A stretch of DNA of 64,000 nt from Polyangia bacterium (lineage in GTDB: Bacteria; Myxococcota_A; Polyangia; Nannocystales; Nannocystaceae): contig JAUIKS010000015.1 in NCBI GenBank assembly GCA_030430565.1, positions 1 through 64,000 on the forward strand. The letters are read 5' to 3'. Numbering within the stretch: position 1 is the stretch's first letter; the number at the start of each line of letters is the position of its first letter. Below, piece by piece: positions 52,792 through 61,779 of this stretch. The notes beneath the pieces were generated by a model. It was given only the letters and a program-made list of their open reading frames with translations. It made no database searches and had not been told where the DNA came from. Both the position numbers and the translations under genes were made by a program.

Positions 52792-54369
52792 TCACTCCGG
52801 GATGTCCGCGCCCGCGAAGGTCGGCGTCCCGTCGGTCATCGGGCGGAGGTCGCCGTCAAAGTCCGTGCGCGGGTCGCCCTCGCTCCACAGCGCGAGGTCG
52901 GTCAGCGGCGACGGCTCGTCCCCGACCATGGCCTCGGCGCTGTAGATGCCCGGGTTCATGTACGAGAACCAACCGTCGACGTCGGAGGCCGTCGCCATGA
53001 TGTTGTTCATGCCCGCGTCGACCAGCTCGTCGACCGCCGAGTTGTTGATCGCCACGCCCTCGCAGTCGAAGGACTGACCGGCGAGCGCGACGACGACGGA
53101 GTTGCGGATGTTGGTGGTGCCCCCGGAGGCGCACTGAAGCGACGAGACGCCGCCGTTCGTGATGTTGACGAGGACCGACGAGTAGCTGATCTCGAGGTTG
53201 TGCATATCGGCGACCTGCAGGCCGCCGAAGGTCGCCTGCGGCGAGCCGTTCTCGGTGATGAACGAGGTCTCGATCTTTGAGACCGGATCATCCATCCCGT
53301 TGGCGCCGTGGATCACGACGCCGCCGCTCTTGTTGGAGTAGACGACCGAGCGGCGCATGTAGAGCGTGCAGTCGATCGAGTAGATGCCGTGCTGCTCGTT
53401 GTCGTTGAAGCGCGAGTCGTCAATCCACGCGACGCCCGACTCGCAGCGGAAGCCGTGGTACGAGCTGTGGTTCGACAGGTTGAAGTTGCGCATGTAGACG
53501 GTGTCGCCCGTCATCACCGCGAAGTTGGCCGCGTTCTGGTCGTTGTTGGACGACTCGACCGTGACCTGCCCGCCGCCGGCGCCCAGCAGCGCGAGCTTGA
53601 TGCCCATCCCGGGCGTCTCGAGGGTGTCCTGTGAGTACACCCCCGGCGCGATCCAGATCGTCCACGAGCCCAGCGGGTTGACCGTGACGGCGTGGTCGAG
53701 CGCCAGCTGGATCGTGCAGAAGGGCGCGCCCTCGCTGCCGTCGGAGTTGTCGCAGTCGTTGAAGTTCTTGTCGACGTAGAGGATCAGATCCTCCGGGAAG
53801 CAGATCCCCGCCTCGAGGTTGCAAGCCGTCGCGCCGCACTGCTGGTGCTCCGTGCACTTGTCGCAGGTGTAGCTCAGCTCGTCGCAGATCGGCGTCGCGC
53901 CGCTGCACTTATCCGCAGCGTCGGGCGTGCACTCGACGCAGGTCGCCGAGTTCTGCTCGCAGACCGGCGTGTCCTCGCTCTGGCCGGCGCACGCCTCGTC
54001 GCCGTTCGCGAGGTCGAAGCAGGAGACGCACTCGCCCCCGCTGCAAAACGGCGTCGCGGCGTCGCAGGCCTCGTCGGCGACGCCATCCTCGGCGAGGCAG
54101 TCAGGCGCCGGCCCCGTCGAGGTCGAGTCCGTCGTCGGCTCCGTCGTCGACGGGTCGGGCTCGGTCGAGCCAGACGTGCCGGGCTCAGTCGTCGAGGGGT
54201 CGACCGTCGTCGTCGTCAGATCTGGCCCCTCCGTCGTCGAGCCGGTCGTAGGATCGGTGTCCGCGTCCGTCGTCCCGGTCGTCTCTACAGGGCCACCGTT
54301 GCAGGCGACCAGCACGAGACAGGTAAGTGAGGCCAGGCTAGAAATCCAGGTGTAGCTCGCTCGGTCCAT
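52792..54369 (-). CDS. Beta-helix surface lipoprotein, array member 1
   Basis: 525 residues from ATG 54369. Lipobox VLVAC (Cys about 23), then a Thr/Ser/Pro-rich stalk and a Cys-rich EGF-like module (SGGECVSCFDLANG, NSATCVECTPDAADKC...). After ICFPEDLILYVDKNFNDCDN comes a right-handed parallel beta-helix of about 250 residues built from short strands (YMRNFNLSNHS, WIDDSRFND, YMRRSVVYSN). The C-terminus is the array-specific DPRTDFDGDLRPMTDG...AGADIP. No active-site residues can be named, so it may be a carbohydrate-binding or adhesive surface protein. It is the last of four related genes on this strand, each with its own promoter region. Confidence 0.82.
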   Translation of the reverse strand: MDRASYTWISSLASLTCLVLVACNGGPVETTGTTDADTDPTTGSTTEGPDLTTTTVDPSTTEPGTSGSTEPDPSTTEPTTDSTSTGPAPDCLAEDGVADEACDAATPFCSGGECVSCFDLANGDEACAGQSEDTPVCEQNSATCVECTPDAADKCSGATPICDELSYTCDKCTEHQQCGATACNLEAGICFPEDLILYVDKNFNDCDNSDGSEGAPFCTIQLALDHAVTVNPLGSWTIWIAPGVYSQDTLETPGMGIKLALLGAGGGQVTVESSNNDQNAANFAVMTGDTVYMRNFNLSNHSSYHGFRCESGVAWIDDSRFNDNEQHGIYSIDCTLYMRRSVVYSNKSGGVVIHGANGMDDPVSKIETSFITENGSPQATFGGLQVADMHNLEISYSSVLVNITNGGVSSLQCASGGTTNIRNSVVVALAGQSFDCEGVAINNSAVDELVDAGMNNIMATASDVDGWFSYMNPGIYSAEAMVGDEPSPLTDLALWSEGDPRTDFDGDLRPMTDGTPTFAGADIPE

Positions 54370-54381
54370 GGTCCAACGGAG

Positions 54382-54411
54382 AGTATTCACCACGAAGCCG
54401 GGTGCGAGCAA
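54382..54411 (-). promoter_or_regulatory. Promoter of array member 1
   Basis: TTGCTC, 18-bp spacer, AATACT; the -10 ends 12 nt before the ATG, leaving almost no 5' leader. Confidence 0.5.
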
Positions 54412-54630
54412 CGTGCTGCAGAAAAGCGGCTCACCGGACCGAAATCACCACGCCTGGGGACAGGGCGAAGAGCGCAGATCCTCAGACGCAGAAGTACCCC
54501 GCGGCGAGACCTCGCGCGGCGGGGATTCTTCCCGGGAGACCTCTCCATACACGGCTCACGCGGCGCCGGCCGGCAGCCCTGTCCGAGCGTGACGCCCGCC
54601 CGTGCGCCCCGCGTCGCGCGGTCCGAGCGC

Positions 54631-56247
54631 TCAGGGGATACGATCCGCGCCCGCGTAGTCCTCGGCGCCGTCCTCTACGGGCCGCGCGTCCCCCTCGAAG
54701 TCAAACTCGGGGTCCCCGTCGCGCCACTCGCCGAGCGTCCGCAGGCCGTTGCCGTCGCCTGGCTGCGGCCGGTACAGCCCGGCCTCCGCGTCCTGACCGG
54801 CCGTGACGACGTAGTTGTCGATCGTCGTCATCTTCAGCTGGAGGATCTTGTCGTTCGAGACCTCGGGCGCCATGACCTCGTAGTCGTAGGCGCAACTGGC
54901 CGTCGTGACCTCGCAGTCCGCGAGCTCGATCGAGTCCGGGCTCGCGCCGTAGATGACCGAGTTGCGCAGCTCGATCTTCGGCTGCGGGTCCCCCGAGCAG
55001 ATGATCGAGCCCGGTCCGCCGGCCGTGCCCGCGTTGCCGAACACCGTCGAGTACAGGATCGAGATGTCCGCCACCCCCTGCGTGACGATCCCGGCGCCGC
55101 CCGAGATGTCGATGACGCTGTTGTCGGAGATAAAGCTGTTGACGACGTCGAGCTTGCCGCCGGTCACGAGCAAGCCCGACGAGCCGTTGAAGAACACCAG
55201 CGACTCGTTGATCGTGGTGGTGCAGGAGCTGAGGACCAACCCGGTGGTCGCGTTCTCGAGCACGTCGACCTTGTCCAGCCGCAGCGACGACAGGCTGCAC
55301 GCGATCCCGTCCGTGCTCGAGGCGATAGAGAGGCCCTCGAGCGCGACCGTGGCCCCCGGCTCGATCGTCAGCGCCGTGCCCATCTCCGTCGAGATGATGA
55401 CCTCGCCGCTGTCCTCGACCGCCCGGATCGCGACGATGCTCGTCGCGCCGACCGTGACCCCGCCCTCGTAGCTGCCGCCGTGAACCATGATCGTCGTCGG
55501 CCCGTCGACCACGGCGAGCGCGTGCGCGAGCGTGCAAAACGGCTTGTTGAGCGTGCCTTGATCGTTGCTGCAGCTCGGGTTGCCCCCGTCGACCCACACC
55601 ACGCCCTCGAGCGGGAAGCAGGCCCCAGAGACGAAGTCGCAGGCGCTGCCCGGGCAGTCGGCGTGCGCGTCGCAGAATTCGCAGAGCTCCGCGACGGCGT
55701 CACACACCGGGCGATCCGACGGGCAGGCGTCGGGCGCGTCCACGGAGCACTCTACGCAGCGCCCCGAGCTCGAGCAGACCGGCGTCGCGCCGTCGAGCGA
55801 CTCGCAGCTCGCCAGCTCGTTGCAGCCGACGCAGACCCCCGCGTCGCTGCAGTAGGGGCGCGCCGCGTCCGCGCCCTCGCACGCCGCGTTCACGCTGCCG
55901 TCCGCCGGCGCGCAGTCATCCGCGCCGGCCGTCGTCGTCCCCGAGCCCGAGCCCGTGGCGCCCGTCCCGGTGGTCCCGTCGCTCGTGCTCCCCGTCTGCT
56001 CGCCGTCGGGGTCGACGCAGACGTCCTGCGCGCACACCAGCGTTTCATCGCAGCCGCCTCCTCCGAGGCACGGGCAGCCGACCTCGCCCGGCGGGCACTC
56101 GGCGGCCGTCGTGGCGTCTGTGGTCATCCCAGGAGGATCGCCGCACGCGCACAGCGCGAGCGCCCAGACGACGGCCAGCGCGGCGGCGGCGGACGTCACA
56201 GGGCCCTCGGCCGCTCCAGCGGCGACTGGAGGCACACGCGGTTCCAT
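54631..56247 (-). CDS. Beta-helix surface lipoprotein, array member 2
   Basis: 538 residues from ATG 56247. Lipobox ALCAC, then a short EGF-like Cys cluster (GCPCLGGGGCDETLVCAQDVC), a Thr/Gly stalk, a second Cys-rich region (CVGCNELASCESLDG, RCVECSVDAPDACPSDRPVCD) and the conserved CFPLEGVVWVDGGNPSCSND entry into a parallel beta-helix (DVLENATTGLVLSSC, FNGSSGLLVTGGK). It ends with DPEFDFEGDARPVEDGAEDYAGAD. It shares order and motifs with the three neighbouring genes but is diverged, so the duplication is old. Confidence 0.82.
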   Translation of the reverse strand: MEPRVPPVAAGAAEGPVTSAAAALAVVWALALCACGDPPGMTTDATTAAECPPGEVGCPCLGGGGCDETLVCAQDVCVDPDGEQTGSTSDGTTGTGATGSGSGTTTAGADDCAPADGSVNAACEGADAARPYCSDAGVCVGCNELASCESLDGATPVCSSSGRCVECSVDAPDACPSDRPVCDAVAELCEFCDAHADCPGSACDFVSGACFPLEGVVWVDGGNPSCSNDQGTLNKPFCTLAHALAVVDGPTTIMVHGGSYEGGVTVGATSIVAIRAVEDSGEVIISTEMGTALTIEPGATVALEGLSIASSTDGIACSLSSLRLDKVDVLENATTGLVLSSCTTTINESLVFFNGSSGLLVTGGKLDVVNSFISDNSVIDISGGAGIVTQGVADISILYSTVFGNAGTAGGPGSIICSGDPQPKIELRNSVIYGASPDSIELADCEVTTASCAYDYEVMAPEVSNDKILQLKMTTIDNYVVTAGQDAEAGLYRPQPGDGNGLRTLGEWRDGDPEFDFEGDARPVEDGAEDYAGADRIP

Positions 56248-56587
56248 AGCAAGTCGAGTATTCCGCAGCTGGACCAGGCTGACAACTCGAGGGCGCGCGC
56301 GTCGGGCCGCGCGGCCGTGAGCCTTCGCTATGACCTGTTCCCACGGCCATATACATAGAGTGGTCTCCTGCCCATGCAGACATGACCAAAAGTGCACAAG
56401 CGCTTGCGTAGCCGCCGCGCGCCGGCGAGCTCGTGGGAACGCGCGAGCGGCTCGAGAACGACCGAGCGCCGGCGCATCAGGCGACCGCGCGGTTCCGCCG
56501 TCGCGGCCGTCGTGCGCGTCCTCGAGAGCCCCCTGGCGCGACGCGACCGCACGCGTCCCCGTCCGGGCGCGGCGAGCCGAGACGGAC
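56248..56587. other. Intergenic region of the lipoprotein array
   Basis: 340 bp between members 2 and 3. It contains the member 2 promoter at 56257-56285; the remainder is GC-rich without a credible gene. Confidence 0.5.
56257..56285 (-). promoter_or_regulatory. Promoter of array member 2
   Basis: TTGTCA, 17-bp spacer, AATACT; nine bases lie between the -10 and the ATG, which suggests a leaderless or near-leaderless transcript. Confidence 0.6.
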
Positions 56588-58177
56588 CTAGGGGATGTCC
56601 GCGCCGGCGAAGTCCGGCGACGAGTCGACGACCGGGCGCGCCTCGCCGTCGTAGTCGACGCTCGGGTCGCCGTCGCTCCACACCGCGACGCCGTTGAACT
56701 CCGGCCCGTTGCCGGTGAGATGGAAGTCCCCGCCGAGCACGTCGACGAACCACCCGAGCTGGAGCTCGCCTGGGCTGAAGAACTTGTTCATGCTGCCCAT
56801 CAGGTCGTTGGAGTCCACCGCGCTGGTCGTGAACTCGATCGACGTGCACTCGACGGAGTTCTGATCCCCCGAGCCGAACACGATCGAGTTGCGGATCGAC
56901 CCGGTCGCGCCCTGGGAGCAGGCGAGCGCCTGCGGGCCGAAGGCGAAGTTGAACGCGATCGTCGAGTAGAGGATGTCGACCTCGACGCTGCCGTCGAGCG
57001 TCAGCCCGCTGACCATCGCGCCGCCGCTGCCGTTGTTGCCGATGATCGAGTTAACGATCTCGACGGCGCCGCTCGTCGCCTTAATCCCGCCGCCTGAGTT
57101 GTTGTACAGGCGGGAGCCCTCGAGCGTGAGCTGACAGTCGTTGCTGATCGCGCCCGTCCCCCGCTTGTCGATGATCTCGGAGCGGGTCAGCGAGAGCAGC
57201 GCCGCGTTGCAGACCACGCCCGCGGCGGTCGTCGGGCCCTCGCCGCGGATCGACAAGTCCTCAATGTAGACCTTGGCGTTCTGCGCGACCTGGATCGAGT
57301 CGGCGTTCGCGACCTGCAGGACGATCGGGTCGGTCTCGTCCGACTCGCGCATGATCGCGATCGTCAAGCCCGAGGAGACGTCGATCTGCTTGGTGTACAT
57401 CGCCGACGGCTTGACGCGGATCAGCCGCGGGTCGGTGTCGATGACGCTCTCGACCGCGTCCGCGATCTCGCAGAACGGCTTGTCGTTGGAGCCCGTCGCC
57501 TGCAGACAGTTCGCGCCGAGCCGGTTCACCCAGATCACCGAGTCGGCGGGGAAGCACGCGCCGGTGTCGAGCACGCACGCGCCGGACTGACAGTCCGAGT
57601 TGCTCGTGCACGGCTGGCAGGTCATCGCGTCGCCGTCGCAGACCGGCGTGTCGCCCGTGCACGCCGCCGCCTGTCCCTCGAGGCACTCGACGCAGGTCCC
57701 CGAGCTCGGGTCGCAGACCGGCGTGTTGGGATCGACGGCGGCGCACGAGTCATCGCCCGCGAGCTCGCTGCAGTCGACGCACTCTCCGCCCGAGCTGCAG
57801 TAGGCGCCCGTCTCGCAGTCCGGGTTGTTGCTGACGCCGTTCGCGGGATCGCAGGCGGGCTGCTCGGTCGTCGAGCCGCTGGTCGTCGTCGTCCCCGACC
57901 CCGTGCCGGGCTCGGTCGTCATGTCGGTCGAGCTCGTCGTCTCGACCGACCCCGTGGAGGTGCCCGGGTCGTCGCCGGGGATGCACTCGTTCGAAGCGCA
58001 GATCAGCCCTTCGTCGCAGGAGTTGTCCTCCATGCACACGCACCCCAGCGAGCCCGGCTCGCAGCCGGTCGCGTCGCTGGTCGTGTCGGTGGTCGTCCCC
58101 GGCGACACCGGTACGCAGCCCAGCCCTCCAAAACCCAGCCCAAGCGCAAAACCCAATGCAGACCACGTAAGGCGCAT
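56588..58177 (-). CDS. Beta-helix surface lipoprotein, array member 3
   Basis: 529 residues from ATG 58177. Lipobox GGLGC, then GCVCMEDNSCDEGLICASNEC, a Thr/Ser stalk, the Cys-rich repeats (CVDCSELAGDDSCAAVDP, CVECLEGQAAACTG, CQPCTSNSDCQSGAC), the entry motif CFPADSVIWVNRLGANC and a parallel beta-helix (DLSIRGEGPTTAAG, SRLYNNSGGGIKATSG). It ends DPSVDYDGEARPVVDSSPDFAGADIP. Closest in layout to member 1. Confidence 0.82.
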   Translation of the reverse strand: MRLTWSALGFALGLGFGGLGCVPVSPGTTTDTTSDATGCEPGSLGCVCMEDNSCDEGLICASNECIPGDDPGTSTGSVETTSSTDMTTEPGTGSGTTTTSGSTTEQPACDPANGVSNNPDCETGAYCSSGGECVDCSELAGDDSCAAVDPNTPVCDPSSGTCVECLEGQAAACTGDTPVCDGDAMTCQPCTSNSDCQSGACVLDTGACFPADSVIWVNRLGANCLQATGSNDKPFCEIADAVESVIDTDPRLIRVKPSAMYTKQIDVSSGLTIAIMRESDETDPIVLQVANADSIQVAQNAKVYIEDLSIRGEGPTTAAGVVCNAALLSLTRSEIIDKRGTGAISNDCQLTLEGSRLYNNSGGGIKATSGAVEIVNSIIGNNGSGGAMVSGLTLDGSVEVDILYSTIAFNFAFGPQALACSQGATGSIRNSIVFGSGDQNSVECTSIEFTTSAVDSNDLMGSMNKFFSPGELQLGWFVDVLGGDFHLTGNGPEFNGVAVWSDGDPSVDYDGEARPVVDSSPDFAGADIP

Positions 58178-58185
58178 GATGGAGG

Positions 58186-58214
58186 AGTATTCCCCAATCA
58201 GCAGGTGCTCGCAA
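58186..58214 (-). promoter_or_regulatory. Promoter of array member 3
   Basis: TTGCGA, 17-bp spacer, AATACT; the -10 ends 8 nt before the ATG. Confidence 0.55.
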
Positions 58215-58490
58215 CGCGAGCCAAGTGGACACAATCGCGCGTGACCGCGAGCTCACGAGGACGCGACGCGCCCGAGCGGCTAGCAGACCAAACAAACAGC
58301 TTGAACAATAGGGCAGATTAACCAAGCGCCGTTGACCGCGGCGCGCTCGACTCTAGGAGCGCTCGAGCTGGCGAGGAGCACGCGGTGCGCGGCGAGCTGC
58401 GCAGTGACCTGGCTCCCCGGATTGATCAAGAGAGCTCGTCGCGCAACTCCGCGCGCCGGTACGCCGACGGCGTCTTCGCCAGCGAGACGC

Positions 58491-58560
58491 GCAGGAGGAA
58501 GCGAGGAGGAAGCGAGGAGGAAGCGCAGGAGGAAGCGAGGAGGAAGCGCGGGAGAAAGCG
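58491..58560. repeat. Minisatellite of 11-12-bp units
   Basis: About six tandem copies of aggaggaagcg / aggaggaagcgc. Purine-rich on the plus strand; non-coding. Confidence 0.8.
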
Positions 58561-58670
58561 CGCGTCCACGCGAGCGCGCGGTTGCATGTACACGCGGCTC
58601 GGCGCGTCACCTACCCGTCAACGACGTCGAGCGAGGTCGAGCGACGTCGCGCGACTCATGACAGCGCGAC

Positions 58671-60389
58671 TCACGGAAGATCGGCGCCCGCGTAGTCGGC
58701 GGCGTCGTTTTCGAGCGGGCGCGCGTCGCCGTCGTAGTCCATGAACGGGTCGTCCATATTCCGCGTCGCGAGGCCCATCAACTCGCCGCCGTCGAGCGCG
58801 CGGTAGATGCCGTCCACAGGATCGCCCGCGAACACGTCGCTGAGATTGACCTGCGAGAGCATCTGCGGGTAGGCGATCTGGAGGTTCGTCTCGGGGTCGA
58901 TCACGCTCCCGCAGCCCATGTTGAGCCCGTTTTGCTCGAGCGGCGTCTTGCCGATGAGCACCGAGTTCCGGACCCGAGAGTTGTCGACGTTGTTCACGCC
59001 GATGCAGTCGAGCACGCTGGCGAACAAGCTCCCGTTGGCGACGAAGGTCGTGTAGGTGACCTCCACCACGCCGGCGCCGTTGACCCGCAGCGGCGCGTAC
59101 TTGTTGGCGCCCGGCGGCATCCCCTCCGTCACGTTCGGCGTGCCGTTGTGCGCGAAGAAGGTGTTCTCGAGCGTCAGCTTCCCGCTGGTCACGAGCACGC
59201 CCTCCTCGTTGTCGTGGATCGAGCTCCGCCGCACGGTCAGATCGCCGCCGTTGACCCACGCGAGCGAGCTGTTGTTCATCAGCTCGCTGCGGTCGATGAA
59301 CAGCTGGGTGCCGCCGTCGCTGATCGCGATCATCGGCTGGGCGATCGCCTGCGGGTTGCCGTCGAAGCGGAGGCCGTCGATGAACACCACGGCGCCGTCC
59401 TGAACGAGCAGCGCCGAGTTCTCGCTGTCGGTGGTCCGGAAGCGGGGCATCGGATCACCGCCGGGCTCGCCGTTCACGATCGCGACGATGTAGTCGCCGA
59501 CGATGCTGAGCGAGTCGCTCTGCGGGTACATCTCGCCGCCGTCGAGGACCTTGAAGGTGATCGACTGCTGCGGCAGCGCTTTTTGTGAGAACGCGTCGGC
59601 CAACGAGCAGTAGGGGTTCTCCTCGCTCCCGTCCTCGACGGCGCAGTTCTCCCGGTTGTGCACCCAGATGATCTTGTCCTCCTGCCCGGGGAAGCACATC
59701 CCGCTCTCGATGTTGCACGCCATGCTCGCGCACTGGTCGTGCTCGAAGCAGGGGGCGCACTCCAGGGTGTAGGGGTTGCAGATCGCCTCGTTCGGGTTCG
59801 AGCAGGCCGCGAGGTCGCTCGTGGTGCACTCGACGCAGAAGCCGCTGTCGGCGTCGCACGCCGGTGTCCCCGAGTCGATGTCGCTGCAGCTCTTGGAGTC
59901 GAGCTCGGAGCACTGACCGCACTGGTCCGCCGCGACGCAGTAGGGCGCGCCGGGCTCGCCGCAGCCGTCCTTCGGAGACTCGGGGTCACAGCTGGGCACG
60001 CCGGTCGTCTCCGTCGGCGTGTCGGTGGTCGTCTCCGTCGTCGTCTCCGTCGTCGGATCTGTGGGCTGGTCCTCGGTGGTCACCGGCCCCTGGGTCGTCT
60101 GGTCCTGCGTCGTCGCGTCCATCGTCGCGGGGCTCGTCGTCCCCGAGTCGGTCCCGTTGAAGGCGCAGACCCCCTGCGGCGCCTCCGCGACGCAGCCGTT
60201 GTTGGCCACCGCGCACTCATCACAGACCAGGCCCTCGGGACAGCTCCCTTGGTTCAGCGCGCAGTGGTTTTCGTTGATCAGCAGGCAGCCCTCGCTGGCG
60301 ATCCCCAGCCCGGCGGACGCCAGCGCGAGCCCGAGCGCGCCCGCGACACGTGCGAGCCTCCGCGTACTGTCGTGAGAAACAAAAATCAT
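58671..60389 (-). CDS. Beta-helix surface lipoprotein, array member 4
   Basis: 572 residues from ATG 60389. Signal peptide with lipobox ASEGC, an early Cys cluster (NENHCALNQGSCPEGLVCDEC), a stalk rich in Thr (QTTQGPVTTEDQPTDPTTE), Cys-rich repeats (CGQCSELDSKSCSD, CVECTTSDLAACSN, CAPCFEHDQCASMACN), CFPGQEDKIIWVHNRENC and a beta-helix with FIDGLRFDGN and TVRRSSIHDNEEG. It ends DPFMDYDGDARPLENDAADYAGADLP. Unlike members 1-3 it lacks the AATACT promoter close to the start codon. Confidence 0.82.
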   Translation of the reverse strand: MIFVSHDSTRRLARVAGALGLALASAGLGIASEGCLLINENHCALNQGSCPEGLVCDECAVANNGCVAEAPQGVCAFNGTDSGTTSPATMDATTQDQTTQGPVTTEDQPTDPTTETTTETTTDTPTETTGVPSCDPESPKDGCGEPGAPYCVAADQCGQCSELDSKSCSDIDSGTPACDADSGFCVECTTSDLAACSNPNEAICNPYTLECAPCFEHDQCASMACNIESGMCFPGQEDKIIWVHNRENCAVEDGSEENPYCSLADAFSQKALPQQSITFKVLDGGEMYPQSDSLSIVGDYIVAIVNGEPGGDPMPRFRTTDSENSALLVQDGAVVFIDGLRFDGNPQAIAQPMIAISDGGTQLFIDRSELMNNSSLAWVNGGDLTVRRSSIHDNEEGVLVTSGKLTLENTFFAHNGTPNVTEGMPPGANKYAPLRVNGAGVVEVTYTTFVANGSLFASVLDCIGVNNVDNSRVRNSVLIGKTPLEQNGLNMGCGSVIDPETNLQIAYPQMLSQVNLSDVFAGDPVDGIYRALDGGELMGLATRNMDDPFMDYDGDARPLENDAADYAGADLP

Positions 60390-60438
60390 CGCCTAGTCCC
60401 TTGTTGCTCGTGCGAACGGCTCGCGCGAAAAGCCCGCC

Positions 60439-61329
60439 TCAGAATCGCCCCGCCCACGAGACGCCCGCGACGCCGGGTCCGATGACCGGTGTCACGGCGC
60501 TGCGACGCTGCTTCTGTCGGTTCCGATCCACGATGAACAGCGCGACGCCGGTCACCAGCGTGACGCCGCCGATCGCCAGCAGCGCGGCGCCCGGCGGGCG
60601 CGTGCTGATAAACCTGTAGCCGTTGGTTTCCTTCTCTTGCTTGGGCGGGTTGATCGTCAGCCCGAGCCCGACGGCCACGCCGAGCCCGCCGACCGCCATC
60701 ATCCCGATCCCGGCCTTGCCGGTGGTGCTCATGCCCGTGGTCGGCTGGTCCTGACCTGGCGGCTGCCCGTTGGGCGGCGGCGGCTGGGACCCGGTGTTGC
60801 TCGCCGCGTCCTCCTGCTGCTTGGCCGCCTCGGCCTCGCGTGCCGCGAGCGCCCGCGCGACCTCGCGGTCCTCGAGGAAGGTGACGATCGCCGGTCGAAT
60901 CTTCGCGAACTCCTCGCGGATCTTCGACGAGAGCTCGCCCTCCGTGCACAGCTCGCACTCGACCTCGACAGGCTCTCCGAGCAGGCTGCGGCTGTCGCCG
61001 ATCGCGTCGATCGCGACCGCGTAGCCCTCGTCGCCGTACTCACCCATCGCGGTGATCTTGACGTAGACCTGCGGGTCGTCGTCAGCCCGCGACGCGCCGA
61101 CCCCCTCCGCGCCGATCGCCTCGAGCGCCTGGTTCTCGAGCGAGCGCGCCTCGGCCTCGGTGAAGCCGGCGAGCTCGACGTTGACCTTGGCCGCGATCGG
61201 CCCGTCGACCATCGCGGCGACGCTCGCCACCGGCGAGACCATCGTTCGCGTCGTCACTGGGGCTTGTGCGGCCATCACAGCGGGACTGGGGAGCGCGATG
61301 GTGAGGGCGAGTGCGTACGAGAACTGCAT
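60439..61329 (-). CDS. Secreted/membrane protein with two C-terminal transmembrane segments
   Basis: 296 residues. Signal peptide at 1-21 (MQFSYALALTIALPSPAVMAA), then a soluble region of about 130 residues (VELAGFTEAEARSLENQALEAIGAEGV ... VYVKITAMGEYGDEGYAVAID) containing CELC, a Glu/Ala coiled-coil, a Pro/Gly/Gln-rich linker and two hydrophobic helices separated by a loop (GIGMMAVGGLGVAVGLGLTI and GAALLAIGGVTLVTGVALFIV). The first part resembles small periplasmic sensor or assembly modules, but no family is recognised. Tandem gtaccgaaaa repeats lie about 50-75 bp upstream of its start. Confidence 0.68.
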   Translation of the reverse strand: MQFSYALALTIALPSPAVMAAQAPVTTRTMVSPVASVAAMVDGPIAAKVNVELAGFTEAEARSLENQALEAIGAEGVGASRADDDPQVYVKITAMGEYGDEGYAVAIDAIGDSRSLLGEPVEVECELCTEGELSSKIREEFAKIRPAIVTFLEDREVARALAAREAEAAKQQEDAASNTGSQPPPPNGQPPGQDQPTTGMSTTGKAGIGMMAVGGLGVAVGLGLTINPPKQEKETNGYRFISTRPPGAALLAIGGVTLVTGVALFIVDRNRQKQRRSAVTPVIGPGVAGVSWAGRF

Positions 61330-61779
61330 GAGCGGTGATACGGGCGAGGAGTACGTTCGGCGTGTGCCTCGGTAGCGAAGGTACCGAAAATAGTACCGAA
61401 AACGCCAAGGCGGATCGCGGAGATTTGATCCAACAACAAGTTGGCGGCGATCACCACCCTGGTGTCTTCACGGTCATTTTCACACATCGGCGTGATCGAC
61501 GAGAGAAACCCGCGCAAGCGCTACAGGAGCCCTCGTCAGCTGCTCGACCGGCTAGCTCAACAGAGCGAGCGGCTACGCGTCGCGTCCACGCGTGACGAGA
61601 CGCGCACGTTGGCGACGAAGTCGTGACGGTACGCCGAGCAGCGGCCGCCCCGCACGCTCGCGCGAATGAACTTTCGCGCACCCCCGCACAATGCGAGTCG
61701 GCTCACGCGATGCATGCACCTCTGCACGCGGAGACGTGAACGTTCGTACGGTCACGAAGAGATCGCGTGAGGGGCGTGC
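61330..61779. other. Intergenic region
   Basis: 450 bp without a credible gene. It holds the repeats gtagcgaag, gtaccgaaaa, gtaccgaaaa at about 61372-61402, spaced about one helical turn, which could be binding sites for a regulator of the downstream (minus-strand) membrane protein gene. Confidence 0.4.

Larger units (their letters stand above)
58178..58670. other. Intergenic region of the lipoprotein array with minisatellite
   Basis: 493 bp between members 3 and 4 with the member 3 promoter at one end and a 70-bp purine-rich minisatellite at 58491-58560. Frames here are low-complexity and Arg-rich, and not credible genes. Confidence 0.5.
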
